NCBI GenBank assembly: GCA_002914845.1
Contig: JXTC01000297.1
Coordinates: 18,801 to 82,800 of the forward strand
From: Trema orientale
Lineage: Eukaryota; Streptophyta; Magnoliopsida; Rosales; Cannabaceae
DNA: 64,000 nt
Direction: 5' to 3'
Below, piece after piece: positions 48,001 to 60,027 of this stretch (its first letter is position 1; every line of letters starts with the position of its first letter). The notes beneath the pieces are model-generated. The model saw only the letters and a program-made list of their open reading frames with translations. It did no database searches and was not told the origin of the DNA. Both the position numbers and the translations under genes were made by a program.

Positions 48001-51000
48001 CTCCACTTTCTTGAACAATGTAGATATAGTGGCCTGAACAAGAGAACCATGATTACTGCGTGAATCTTCCCTGGATTTATTCATCTTAGCGGAAAACAAG
48101 GACTGCTTTTTAGACTGGGTCCCAGATGGAGCAGACCCTTGATTTTGCACTGGAAGTGGAGTTCCCTCCACAGCCTCTTCATTGTCATTGTCAACGTCAA
48201 ATACTACAGAGCCTACATTTTCTTTCTGTATCCAACAGTTAAGGGAATTGATCAAAGTACAGCTGGAGAAGAAAGACTGATGTAATTAAAGGTCTATGAA
48301 GTTAAACAATAAAAATCGATGTTATATGAGTTAAAGAAACAACAAATTTTTAATGCTGAAATAAAACGATCTAATCAGGAAAAAGAAATTCTGAAGTACA
48401 CTAATCGAGGACAATTAGAATCAGGATATTTCCACTTGTATGATTCCGGGATGATGAATCTAGTGTTACAACTTTTTTATCTTCTTCAAGCTCATCAACA
48501 TCTGCATCACTTGCAACAGAATCATCCTCTGAAGAAGCTTCTGTAAACCTGAATCCATAAAAAAGATAGAGAAGATGAAACTTCTGAACTTTTTGAGGGT
48601 ATAGAATAAACTAGCTTGGATACAACATCAAAAGATAATCAGTAGAAAACAAAACTTGACTGAACTAATATAGAAAGGATTTCAAAATCAAATTTAAATT
48701 CTCATTCACTTACTAAAGCAATAAAAGAACAAAATGAATGGTAAAATGTGAACAATAAAACCTAAAGGTTGCTTATCTATCCATCTCTTGCCAAAGGTAC
48801 CACAATATAGACATATAATGAAATAATGACCTAACAAAAAAATTCACAGATGTCATAAAGCCCCGAAGCTACATAACTATTCTATCTGCTAAAAGAAATG
48901 TGTCCCTTTGTATTCTAAAAGCAATATGATTACTAATCACCTATATAATCACAGCACAATATATTTTTCTTCTTTCGGATTAGATTAGTACTTCATTACT
49001 CACAACTCGATAAAAACGGCCTAGAAAAGGAGATAAGGTCAACAAAGGGGTTGAGTGACACAGTTCATGGACATGTCACAGAAGGAAGAATGAATCAGTA
49101 AAAAATTCCAATGGTAAACCCTAAGCTATCTACAATAATTCAATCTAGTTAACTGAACCTTCCAAAGATACATACAAGTACTTCTTTTATTTTTGCTGAA
49201 GATACATTAATGAACATGAATATTGTGAAATTTTAATGCACCGAAGACCAATCTTTTTTTTTTTTTTGGGTGGGGGATTGTTTATTTTCAGAGGAAAAAA
49301 AGTAACCAAGTGACATAAATCTAGAAGATCTGTACTTGAACGTTTTCCCAGCAGTCCTTGATGAATGCCGAACTGGAGTTGCTTTCATCAAATCTTTGTT
49401 TTCACCCTCAGATAAATCTTCTTTAAGGCTGGGTTGCGGGGATTGTTCTTCTATATTGGTGATTCCACTTTTATGACCAACTTGTTTTTTAATGCATGCC
49501 ACACCACCAGCACCACCTTTAAAGTCATATTCAGCATGTTGACCCTGAAAGAAAAAGGGTTGGACTAGGTCACCAATAAACAAATTTTAGAAATTTTAAC
49601 CAGCCAAAAAACTAGTATGTAGGAGAACTGACATCATTCAGTTCCTTGGGAAAATCAAGTCGGGCTTCTTCTGGGTTCTCAGCTTGTCTCCCGATCCACC
49701 ATGCATCAGAAAATACAATCTGCTCACACCAATAAAAGTATGTTAAACTTTCCTAAGAGGCCAGTTCTAAGTTGAGAGCCAAGTCCACTCATATATAGGC
49801 AAATGAATAAAAAACATGCGAATAAAGTAACTTGTAACCCGGTAATTTTCTTATTTCGCCAATCTTTCCCAAGCTATAAGTAATATTATCTTCCTTCCGT
49901 AACTAACAATTCATTTGACTTACCGTGATTCAATAATAAAATGATCAGAAAATTTTCAAAACAGTGCATAAGACTGTTGGCAGGCCAAGTATAGGCTTCT
50001 CAGCATTTAAACAATAAATGATACGATGATATACTCATAAAATTTTATCCCTGTTATTTAACTTCTTTCATTTTTCATTTCACGGTCCTGGAAGCAAAGT
50101 GTTGACAAATTTCAACAATCAAGAATATAAGATTTTATAGGGTACATTACTACCACTACCAATCTAGAGAACAAGACAATTAAGAAGGATACAATGCTAA
50201 GATAGTGTCATTTATTCTAGAAGCTAGGGAGAGAAATGAAACTTAACAGAGCGATGTAAAACCACATATTCTAGATGGATATGAAATAGAAGAACGCATT
50301 TTTTTCATCTCCATAAAACTAGAAAACTATTTCTTACAGGTAAAGGTCTAGTTATTTTGCAAATGATGCAAGGGACTGGCTACATTCAAACTTGTGAAGC
50401 TCAATGAAATAGGCCTAAAGGATTTTTACTGAAAAAAAAAAAATTTAAAATAATGAGAATACATGAATGAGTAGTTCACCTATAATAACTAATATTGCAA
50501 ATTAATTAGGGGGAAGCAAACTCACGTTCTTGGATAATGTGTGTTCAATCTTACTCTGAAAACTGAAAATTCAGTGTTATATTTTTAACATGTTTAAAAA
50601 CCATACCCATACCCCTTTGCGTTGAATGTAAACTATTAAAGGCAGGTAGTGTAGTACAGAAAAACAAGCACTTCTACACCCCATTCGGCCATAACAACAT
50701 TGAATCAAACACTTCAAATCATCACAAAACTCAGGAAAATATTGAATGTCGAATCAAACACTTCAAAGTTATCAAAAAATTAAAGAAATCTGAATCAAAA
50801 AGAGTAAGGCAAAAGAGAAATAAAGACACAAACCATGTTATCAAAGTAATCGTCACACATGACATTCTTTCCACCTCTTGGGAATTGTAGAGTCAAATAT
50901 CTGTTCTTCGGATACACAATAGTCCCAAACAACTTCATCCGGCCCTGGAAATGTCAGAGGTAACCAAGTACCCACTCAACATAAATTTTCTATCGTTTTC

Positions 51001-51392
51001 TCGGGAAACCCAAAAAAAAAAACAACAGAAAAGGAAAAATAAGACGAAGAAAATTAAGTAACCTGAGGGAAATCGAGGTAGAGAATAGGGTTCTTGGTTC
51101 CCAAATCCTTGAGCTCGCCAATCTTTCCACCACCGATCGGAGCGAGGAGGCCTGGGAAGGAGAAGAGGAACCTGTTCTTCCTCTGAGATTTCTTGACGAT
51201 GTCTCTTCCATGGTGCTTGGCCACCATTTTCGAAGGGCTAAGGGTTGAGTTGGGCTTAGCAGGAGTATCGGAGAGTACGTTGTTGGAGAAGGCGAGATTT
51301 TTGAGCCTCTTCCGCTCTGTGGTCTCTGGATTCGCATCCTCACCACCTTCCCCGACCTTCCTCTTCTTCTTCAATGAAGTCGCTCCCGCCAT
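44978..51392 (-). CDS. RHL1: RHL1 (ROOT HAIRLESS 1), topoisomerase VI complex subunit, 12 exons
   Basis: Nuclear DNA-binding accessory subunit of the plant topoisomerase VI complex, required for endoreduplication and root-hair growth (known for Arabidopsis RHL1/HYP7). Exons from the 5' end: 51063-51392, 50834-50944, 49633-49719, 49336-49544, 48436-48548 (3' end uncertain), 47995-48225 (start uncertain), 47092-47131, 46907-46950, 46708-46756, 46274-46308, 45275-45322, 44978-45013. Conserved core: SQRKNRFLFSFPGLLAPIGG, GRMKLFGTIVYPKNRYLTLQ, FPRGGKNVMCDDYFDNM, SDAWWIGRQAENPEEARLDF, EYDFKGGAGG. Residues 8-13 are KKKRKV, a classic nuclear-localisation core. The C terminus is acidic, ending DTDGSDEDWAA. 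For exon 5/6, donor 48473 with acceptor 48225 gives 431 residues; donor 48436 with acceptor 48221 gives 442; Arabidopsis RHL1 is shorter (about 355). ATG 51392 matches the family start; an in-frame ATG at 51458 would add 22 proline/asparagine-rich residues. No disabling change is seen. Confidence 0.88.
47452..47757. repeat. 153-bp tandem duplication in RHL1 intron 6
   Basis: Copies 47452-47604 and 47605-47757 start TGCTCATGAAATGAATTG and are nearly identical (a C/T change in caaatgaYtgaaaa and a change near the end). It lies wholly within the intron between exons 6 and 7. Confidence 0.92.
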
Positions 51393-51782
51393 TGTTGCCG
51401 ATGGAAAGCTCAGGGGTTTTGGATTTGGGTTTGGGTTTGGGACGAAGGCGGGAACCATCTAATAACATTCCCTTCTGTGCTTCTAGTTCTAGGCAACCCA
51501 AACACTTTCGCTTCCATTTTTTTGACTTTTTTACCCCCGAGAGAAATTGATTTCATATTTTTGCCCCCTATTAATGTGTCCAAAGTTTTCTTTATTGTAT
51601 ATTGGTCCTTAAATTTTTCTTTAATTGCATTTAAATACCTTACGCATAGGGCCACCAAAAAAAAAAAACTGACTCGACTCGACCCGACCCGAGATTTCGG
51701 GTCCAAAAAAGTGTACTCAAATTTTTGGATAAAACCTGACCAAATCGAAAGGTTTTCGGTTCGAAAATGGGTATATATTTTG
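51393..51782. other. RHL1 5' flank and start of a GGGTC-rich repeat
   Basis: RHL1 5' UTR/promoter on the minus strand. From about 51650 a gactcgacccgacccgag / cgggtcc stretch appears, the signature of a dispersed plant repeat, and runs into the N gap. Confidence 0.5.
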
Positions 51783-52561
51783 NNNNNNNNNNNNNNNNNN
51801 NNNNNNNNNNNNNNNNNNNNNNNNNNNNNNNNNNNNNNNNNNNNNNNNNNNNNNNNNNNNNNNNNNNNNNNNNNNNNNNNNNNNNNNNNNNNNNNNNNNN
51901 NNNNNNNNNNNNNNNNNNNNNNNNNNNNNNNNNNNNNNNNNNNNNNNNNNNNNNNNNNNNNNNNNNNNNNNNNNNNNNNNNNNNNNNNNNNNNNNNNNNN
52001 NNNNNNNNNNNNNNNNNNNNNNNNNNNNNNNNNNNNNNNNNNNNNNNNNNNNNNNNNNNNNNNNNNNNNNNNNNNNNNNNNNNNNNNNNNNNNNNNNNNN
52101 NNNNNNNNNNNNNNNNNNNNNNNNNNNNNNNNNNNNNNNNNNNNNNNNNNNNNNNNNNNNNNNNNNNNNNNNNNNNNNNNNNNNNNNNNNNNNNNNNNNN
52201 NNNNNNNNNNNNNNNNNNNNNNNNNNNNNNNNNNNNNNNNNNNNNNNNNNNNNNNNNNNNNNNNNNNNNNNNNNNNNNNNNNNNNNNNNNNNNNNNNNNN
52301 NNNNNNNNNNNNNNNNNNNNNNNNNNNNNNNNNNNNNNNNNNNNNNNNNNNNNNNNNNNNNNNNNNNNNNNNNNNNNNNNNNNNNNNNNNNNNNNNNNNN
52401 NNNNNNNNNNNNNNNNNNNNNNNNNNNNNNNNNNNNNNNNNNNNNNNNNNNNNNNNNNNNNNNNNNNNNNNNNNNNNNNNNNNNNNNNNNNNNNNNNNNN
52501 NNNNNNNNNNNNNNNNNNNNNNNNNNNNNNNNNNNNNNNNNNNNNNNNNNNNNNNNNNNNN
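51783..52561. other. Assembly gap of 779 Ns
   Basis: An unbroken run of N. Repeat-like sequence flanks both sides, so the gap probably spans repetitive DNA. Confidence 0.99.
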
Positions 52562-52887
52562 TTGGCAAGACCTCGTTGGACAAGACTTGAAGCTTTGACA
52601 CATCACTATCTCTTAGCCTACAAGGTGAAGCCATCAAATACTATGAAGACACTTCATCAACTTGGACAACAAATAAAATTCTTCCACAAGAGATTGACAC
52701 CTCTTCATTCTAGAAGTTTCAAGAAGCTTCTAAATTGTAGCCTAAGATCTTGTACACTAAGTACTTACAAGCTAAGTGCTTGTAAATTAAGTTCTTGCAA
52801 AGCTAAGAACTTGTAAGCTAAGCTAAGTTAGCTAATAGAGGTTTGACACTTCATTCCCCTTGTAAAACAAGGCAAGCATATTTTGCC

Positions 52888-52896
52888 TATAAATAG
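52888..52896 (+). promoter_or_regulatory. TATA box in LTR-like repeat
   Basis: TATAAATAG in a 'gcctataaatagagg' context, with a pyrimidine-rich leader starting 30-100 bp downstream. It belongs to the repeat rather than to a host gene; no host ORF follows. Confidence 0.5.
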
Positions 52897-53849
52897 AGGT
52901 AAAAACTCTTCATTTAAAGCAACTATTCAGCTCCTAAATTTCTAATACAATCCTCTCTTTTCTTTTTCACTTAACCGAGTTCTTTGTCTCTCTTCCTTGT
53001 GCTTTTTTGCTTCTTGTTATTATTGTTTTGGGTGTTCATCCGAGGCTATACCACCAATGCCACCACCATCATCATCTCGTTTCCTACTCAACCCGAGACC
53101 TCTATCTCTTCACTTCGTGCATCTCATTTGCATATCCTTAATCCTTTACTAGCCATATCATTCTCATCTCTTTATCTTGTATATATCTATATACGTGCAT
53201 GCATCTCGTACATTAATTTTGCATGTTGTCATCATCATCATTTCTCTTTATCAGTATCACAGTTACAAGCACATAAATACATGGATTTGATTATTAAATG
53301 GTCACACACATCCACATAAATTCATATTAGCACTTATATATATTCCCGTATATTACTTATTCATATTAGCAAGTTAATACAATTACTAATTCATTTTGTG
53401 ATATTTTCATTCTTTTGGGCATAGTATCATTCACTTATAAGCCTAAATTCATATATGTGTCCCTGCATGTATTTCTAGGCCCAAATTCATATTCACTATT
53501 CCTAGGCCCATATTCAGTCATTAGCATGGTCTAGGCCCAATATCCTATCATATATCATTTCTTCATCATTTAATTATTTTTATACTATCTTTTCCTACAC
53601 GCATTTTTTTAATGTATTTCACAAGTTATTTTGCATGCAGGCTTTAATATTCGCACTTCAGTGACCTGTGGGTACCGAGCTACTCTTCTCGAACTCTGTA
53701 CTTGATCTGTGGCACAAGTTCGAGATTTCGTGTTCTATCATTAACTTTTACTAATAATTTATCTAACCTCTCATTAATTTCAGTTGACACTATGGTCGGT
53801 TTATTCGCCTCCGTCAACTAGACCTCTTTATCATTATTACATTATTATA

Positions 53850-54135
53850 TTATTGTCGATCCGTAAGCTAGTTATCCATGCAACCGCCTATGTACAGGGA
53901 CGCCGTGGGAAGTGTCGTTCTTTATTGCGACCGCCTATCAGGATTTCGATACATAATATCAGCATTGTAATAACACTTACTTTATTATTACACTATTATT
54001 ATTATTACTATATCGTAAGTACGTTATTCCTGCAACCACTAATGTGGCAAGAATGTTGTGAGAAGTGTTATTTTTTATATCGACCGCCCATCAGGACTTC
54101 GATACGTAGACATTGTTGTGATAACTCTTACATAT
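53850..54135. repeat. Imperfect ~150-bp tandem duplication
   Basis: The phrase cgtaagYNNgttatYcYtgcaacc...gaagtgt...cgaccgccYatcagga is seen first at about 53865-53950 and again at about 54010-54100, separated by ATT-rich sequence. Copies are clearly diverged. Confidence 0.65.
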
Positions 54136-54200
54136 GTGTACTCTTTGTAATCTAAACTATAATCCCAGTTATTTTATGCTTTATTTTAATTAATCACAGG

Positions 54201-55120
54201 TCTCGTTAATTAAACAAAATACGAGGTCAAATCTCAAACACTGTTTTTTGAATGGGGGGATTGTTTACAAACATCTCTTAAATACATTAGGGGTAAAAAA
54301 CTCTTCTTACCTATTCTTAAACTCACAATTCATCTTGAACCTTGAATCCTAACTTCTATAGATGGCATAAGAAATTATAGCTTAATTAGTTCTTTCTTAT
54401 TTATTAAACAAGAGGAACTTGTAAATGGATATAAGGGTATTGACATGACCGATTCTTAACATTGTGATCATCGCAAAATAATGAGTTTTTCTTTTTACTC
54501 TATCAAATTAAGATCTAGTTTGAACATTAACATATAAATTGTTTGTTTTTTTAGGGTTTTTTATAACCTAAATAGTAAAAGGTATAAACATCTTTAAAAA
54601 CAAAGGTTCTCCCTAATATGTATTTTCGTTTTAATGGTTTAGAACGTACAGATAATGAAGTATATCAAAAACAAAGATGTACACATACAACTCATGTTTA
54701 ACTCACACAGTAGTTTCATTTTGTTTTTTGAAAAAGGGTGTAGGCATATCAGCAATAAAAAGAAGAAACAGAAAAGAAAAGAATGAAGAACAACAGTGAG
54801 CACAAGTAGAAAGGAGAAAATCCAAGACAGATGAGGGGTGGGACGAGAATAAATAAAATTAGATCGAGGACAATTTAGGAAAATTTAGAGGTATAAAAGG
54901 TAGTAATTAATTTTAAATCTCAATGGAAGATATAGTTTTAAAAAGAATGTGGATAAAGTAGATAAAGGTGTGGCAATAAGAAATAAACAGAAATGTGATA
55001 ATATGTGAAAATATTTTATTAGAGTTCACAAGAGAGTGAAAAAAGAGTATTACTAGCACTATTTTTTTTTAATTACTTTTCCTACTTTATTTGGTTGATC
55101 TCGATTAGATCACTATGTAA
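54201..55120. other. Intergenic AT-rich DNA
   Basis: No gene or defined element recognised; purine-rich near 54760-54860. Confidence 0.5.
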
Positions 55121-55312
55121 TTTTTTTTTTAAAAGTGGGGCTTAACTAATGACCTCCACTTATTATAAATTAAAGGAAAATACCTAATACTACCCAATGT
55201 CCACCCCACCCTATTAGGGATAATAGGTTTTCACGCCTACCTCCGGTGTGACTCGAACCTAGGACCGAGATCCCAAATAGTGGGTGCTCTTACCACTTGA
55301 TGAGTGAAAGAC
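55121..55312 (-). mobile_element. tRNA-derived SINE
   Basis: On the minus strand there is a tRNA-like head with an A-box-like TGGTAAGAGCACC (within 55296-55282) and a B box GGTTCGAGTC (55259-55250), spaced as in a pol III internal promoter. It is followed by about 115 bp of tRNA-unrelated body and an A-rich tail (T run at 55121-55130 on the plus strand). A target duplication was not found, so the head boundary is approximate. It should be a non-autonomous retroposon mobilised by a LINE. Confidence 0.7.
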
Positions 55313-57128
55313 AATTAACTAAGAGAAAAATAATAAGAAGATCTAATGAAAGAGAATTTGAAACGTGTGATGTCTAGAACGGTAGTTTTGGTATTAGGAA
55401 AAGTCTAATTAATAAAATGGATACCGATGTACATAATTGGAAAAAAGGATATTCATTAAACTGAACCCAAAAATTGGAGCCTTTGTGTTCAAACCCCCCA
55501 TTCTGAAATGGATTAAACCAACACATATTTCTTTCAAAAATTTGAAGATTATATGTATATACCAATTTATTATTAAATGAATGACGACTTTGATATCATT
55601 TGCTTTGTTGTATGGAATTGATTAACACCATATTTGGTCAATATTTTCTTAGAAAAAATATTAATAGCACAAATGTATAAATAATTTACCAATTAATGTC
55701 ACATGAATAATTTATTTTTCACATTAATTTTTTATTTGTGACAAGAAAAAATTACGTATTTTACATGAACCTTATGTTCGATTTATTTTTGTTCCCTTCT
55801 AATATACCTAATAAGCAGGTCACGTGACTCACGTGCGACTCACACACGGATTAATGGTAAAATCAGACGATTTCACTAACGACTAACATATGCAACAAAA
55901 AAGAAATAATAGCATATCATAAATTGTAAATGTAGAGACCGCAATCAAATAAGCGTTGTATTACGTTTAATTATTACTTTTTAAACGTAGGGACTCAAGT
56001 GCCGAATGTGGGAAATGTTAGAGATTCAAATGCTATTTTCTAAATGCATGGAACTTAATATTGGAAAAACTTTGAAAAATTAGTAGTTGGATTTAATTTC
56101 AAAATTAATATTAGCCAAAAATTGTCTAACAATTTTTCAATAACAACGCATTGTAATTATAAACCAGGATCATATATACTCATAAATACATAACAGAATA
56201 TATAGGAGCTTATACCTCTTGTACCCGTTAGATTGACGCAAGCAAATAACTCCTTCCCCCACTAGATCTTCCATGCTATTCTTGTGGTTAATTAGACAAG
56301 AATGTGGACTCTCTATATTACACAGGCAAAAGAACAAGTTAGCGACTTGCAATCTTATTCTGAAGAAATCTAAGAACAAAATAGTAATGTTGTTCCCTTA
56401 TTATGATTACATTTTAAGTAATCTCTCATGCCATATTAATTCTTTATTAAGCACCTCTTTGTTTAGAGTCATGAAAACATAATTCCTTTCTCATATGTCT
56501 TTTGGTTCTTACCGATTTCTCTCATGATCACTAGTTAGCATCTTTCTGATTCCATCTGTATTAACATAATTGGGCCTAACTTATGATTAAGTCCTAATGC
56601 ATTAAGAGATATTATTTCACCAAATTTAATATTGTCTGCAATTATTATATATTTTAAGAAATATATTCACCAAATAGTATAGGACATTGATCTCCATTGA
56701 CCTACTGTTTCGCAATTAAAATAAAATTATATATGAGAATACATAATTATAGTCGGCTCAAGATTTAAAGTGAAATTATTGCTTATGAAATTCTTTTCTA
56801 TGGACATATTTTAAATGAATTTCATATGTAATCCATTACTAATATATGTCCCAATCCACTAGCTAAATTTTAATGACGAAGATAAGCAAACTTTTTCAAA
56901 CAAGGGAAACATTAGAAACTATAACGGCTATTAACCCTATTTTGTTCAAAATAACGTTGTAAAGTCTATTAGAATTAATATTTAGAATATTGTTATTAGA
57001 TTAATTACCGTTACATGATTCACAATTGTGTATAACAATATTACGCTAGTCTAATGGATGCTTCTAGTACACATACACACGACAGATTCATAGTGATACT
57101 ATATATTGATGACATGAATTATGATGTT
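55313..57128. other. Intergenic AT-rich DNA
   Basis: No supported gene. Short reading frames (for example 55374-55565, 56273-56482) show no domain. No transposon termini noted. Confidence 0.5.
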
Positions 57129-57738
57129 AGGACAAAGGAGTGTGAATCGGGTTGCCTAAGCCCAATCTAAACCTATATTTTTGGGTTTAGACAGGCTCAG
57201 ATTTAGGCCTTCGAGTTTCATAATATTTCAAGTCGGACTTAGATTTGTAAAAGTGAAGCATAAAGCTCAACCCTAAAAACTTCGTGCTCGATCTTAGGAC
57301 CAGGCTTTAAGCTTTACATTCAGGACAAGTTTGATTTTCGAGTTTTTGAAACCAAAATAAAAATACTAAAAATATAATATGACGTAAAAAAATACAAAAA
57401 CAAAAAATTGAGACAAACTTTGAATGATTTTAATAGAAAACAATTAAGAAATATGTCTTATTTAAAATTTTAGGTTTAATTCGGGCTTTTATATTTAAAT
57501 TTTAATAACTTTTTTGTGCTTTCAGGGCTTTTTAGATTGAGCTTCGAGTTCGGGTTTCAATATTGGGTTTTGAGCCGAACTTTAGGCCGGGTTTATGTAA
57601 AAAATATTAAACCCGAGCTCGACCCTAAGAATAATCGGGTTCGAGTTGAACTCGGGCTACATCGGGCTCTGTTCAGTTCAAGTGAGGCCTTTTTCAGACT
57701 GACCCATTGGATTTTGGACTCTTTTTTACACCCCTAAA
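57129..57738. repeat. Dispersed repeat with AGGRGTGT...ACACCCCT ends
   Basis: The left end reads aggagtgtgaatcgggttgc and the right end tttttacacccct, roughly inverted. Both arms carry gggttt/gcccgag/cgggctc phrases and the centre is AT-rich. Similar to plant hAT-like non-autonomous repeats, but no 8-bp duplication is evident, so the class is open. Confidence 0.4.
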
Positions 57739-58328
57739 TTCGGACAAAATATATGAATTGATGGATGAACTCAAATCATATGTCTAAATTAAGTATTTAA
57801 ATTCTTCGCCCAACTAAAAAGGTGATTCCACATCATAAAAAATTTGAGGCTACTTCATTAATTTATAAGTTAATATCGATTCATTGATTAGATTAAAGGA
57901 AATGACACCAAAATTGGATAAGAAACTTGAATGTATAAACACTAGAAAGTTGGTTAAAAAACGTTGTTCATCTTCGATTTAGGACATAACAGCTCGAAAT
58001 CCAAAATCCATGGTACCAATACCATGACTCCATAACTAGTGAGTCATGTTCTGAGCAAAATCTAGTGAAAGTCGTGTACTGAGCAAAACCTAGACCTTAT
58101 TTGAAAATGCTATGGGGTACAATATGGTATCCAATACCATATGACATGACAGTCTGCTATTGGGTAACTTGTATGAGACTCAAGCTATTAATTATAATCT
58201 CTTTTATTTTAAATTGTCACGTCATGTGGTGTTGGACGTTGCTATGCCCAACATTCCTCTATTTTCATTAGAAGTGTTCAGGTGTTAGTGAAGCAACCTT
58301 ATATACACACACACACATATATATATAT

Positions 58329-58811
58329 GGTTGCCAATCCAGTAGGTTTTTTTCTTTTTTTTTTTAACCTATGTGTAGGCATTTTTTTTAACCGTTGGAT
58401 CATCATCTAATGGTGATCCAACAGCTATAATAATGTGCATGAAAAGACGTGCATCATTAACGCTATTTCTCTCTTTTACTTTTAAATATAAAAAAATGTG
58501 CAAAAAAAAATTTTATTGGCTAAATTGATACCTATGCATAGGTAAAAAAAAAAAATACCTACTGGATTGGTGCCATATATATATAGGTATTTTTTTTTTT
58601 TACCTATGCATAGGTATCAATTGGGCCAATGAAAAAAATTTTTACACATTTTTTTATATTAAAAATAGGAAAGAGATTAAGCATTAATGATGCACGTCTT
58701 TTTATGCATCTCATTTTAGCCGTTAGATCATTGTTAGATGATGATCCAACGGCTAGAAAAAAAATACCTACACATAGGTAAAAAAAAAAAAACCTTACCG
58801 GATTTGCAACC
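58329..58811. mobile_element. Two related MITEs in inverted (head-to-head) arrangement
   Basis: Unit 1 (58329-58574) has inverted ends GGTTGCCAATCCAGTAGGT and ACCTACTGGATTGGTGCC. Unit 2 (about 58586-58811) is its inverted, slightly shortened relative, ending GGATTTGCAACC. Together they form a ~480-bp palindrome sharing tacctatgcataggta and gatgatccaacggc blocks, set in AT runs at both ends and in the centre. No coding capacity; superfamily not assigned. Confidence 0.75.
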
Positions 58812-58837
58812 ATATATATATATATATGGAAGACATT

Positions 58838-59015
58838 GAGGTTACAATTTTTTTGTGACCATAGATGGGTACTTAAAAAAGTAGTGATAGCATTAAATTT
58901 TTTGTCAGCATTAAATGTTTTTGGCCAACCACCAAACTAATCACCACCGTAGGATATAGATCTAACGGCTTAAACCATTGTAACCATCCATGGGTAAATA
59001 TTGTTGTAACCATTT
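58838..59015. mobile_element. MITE-like short inverted-repeat element
   Basis: The sequence runs from ggttacaattttt... to ...attgttgtaacc, with the internal phrases accatagatgggta and accatccatgggta, bounded by ATAT runs (58812-58827, 59028-59040). Probably a separate MITE; ends are approximate. Confidence 0.45.
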
Positions 59016-60027
59016 AAACCAAATCGATATATATATATATTTTCTCTACTGAAAACAAATAAGCGACACTAAGATAGGTAAAATAAACTCCAGATCCTGA
59101 CTTAGGCCGCTTGTTCTTTTTTTTTTGGTTGCTTTTCTCTTTCTGATGTCCAGTTAGAGTTTTCTCCAACTAACTATCGTGGGTTGTTTATTAGTGTCTT
59201 TGAAGGTGTTTGTGCCTCTCCTTGGCCAGCTTTGTTTGTTTGTCTTATATTGAATTCCTTTTCTAGCGAAAAAAAAAAGACTCCAGACCTTGAGTTTATT
59301 TAATCCTGTTCGGCACCAAAAGCTCTTATGTCGAAACTTCGGCTTATTTTGATTTTCAATGCTAAAGCATACTCCTAAACTTATTCGGCGCCGAACAAGG
59401 TATCTTATCCAACTTTTAAATATCAACCCAAATAATTCAAAAAAAAAAAATGCGAGAGACTCGATATATATTTACACCCCTATGATGAAGAATATCGTCC
59501 AATGATAAGCAATATTAATATTCAGAATTAACACCGATAATTTTTTCATAATAATAACAACAATAATATAAAAACGAAAATTAACTTGGAAAAGAAAAAT
59601 ATATAGCTGTACACATATGTATATATACGTGTTTACAAAGAGTTACCAGTCACAAATACTAATTATCGCAAAAATGAGTAGACACTAATTACAGTCGAGA
59701 AGAAGTTTAGATTGGTTTGCTGTATCGAGGTTGCTCTTCTCATTCCTCGAGCAACACCAAAAAAACAATTTGGTGTCTCCTCAAAATTTTCAGTAAGAAA
59801 TACACTATTATAGGTTAAAACACCAGTCCGTACACTTAAAAGGAAAAACATCTATAAGAACTTGCGTAACTTGAGTACTGATGAGGCAGTCCTCATCCAC
59901 AGTGAATAAATTCTTAAGATACACCAACAAAGGGGAGTTCATCATTACACTCCCCCCAGTGTCCCAAAATCTGTGTCAAACTTGATACCGACGATTAACT
60001 ATAAGCTACTTATGCATACAACATGTC
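59016..60027. other. 3' flank of SHMT and intergenic DNA
   Basis: Non-coding. The right part is the SHMT 3' UTR on the minus strand. No other gene or repeat structure was recognised. Confidence 0.5.

Larger units (their letters stand above)
52562..54200 (+). mobile_element. LTR-like, promoter-bearing repeat (right part)
   Basis: A block of short repeats (variants of aagtact/cttgtaa...ctaag at 52745-52825) is followed by a strong TATA box TATAAATAG at 52888-52896 and a leader-like CT-rich stretch. This U3/R-like layout is what LTR retrotransposons (or pararetrovirus copies) show. Downstream are 'aggcccaaattcat' phrases and a gtgggtaccgagctac block. No protein domain is visible, and the left part is lost in the N gap. 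Family not determined. Confidence 0.4.

Noticed and set aside
51410-52816. Several 300-400 codon frames across the second N run
   Set aside because: Same reason: the length comes from Ns, and the real flanking parts show no domain beyond the RHL1 start region.
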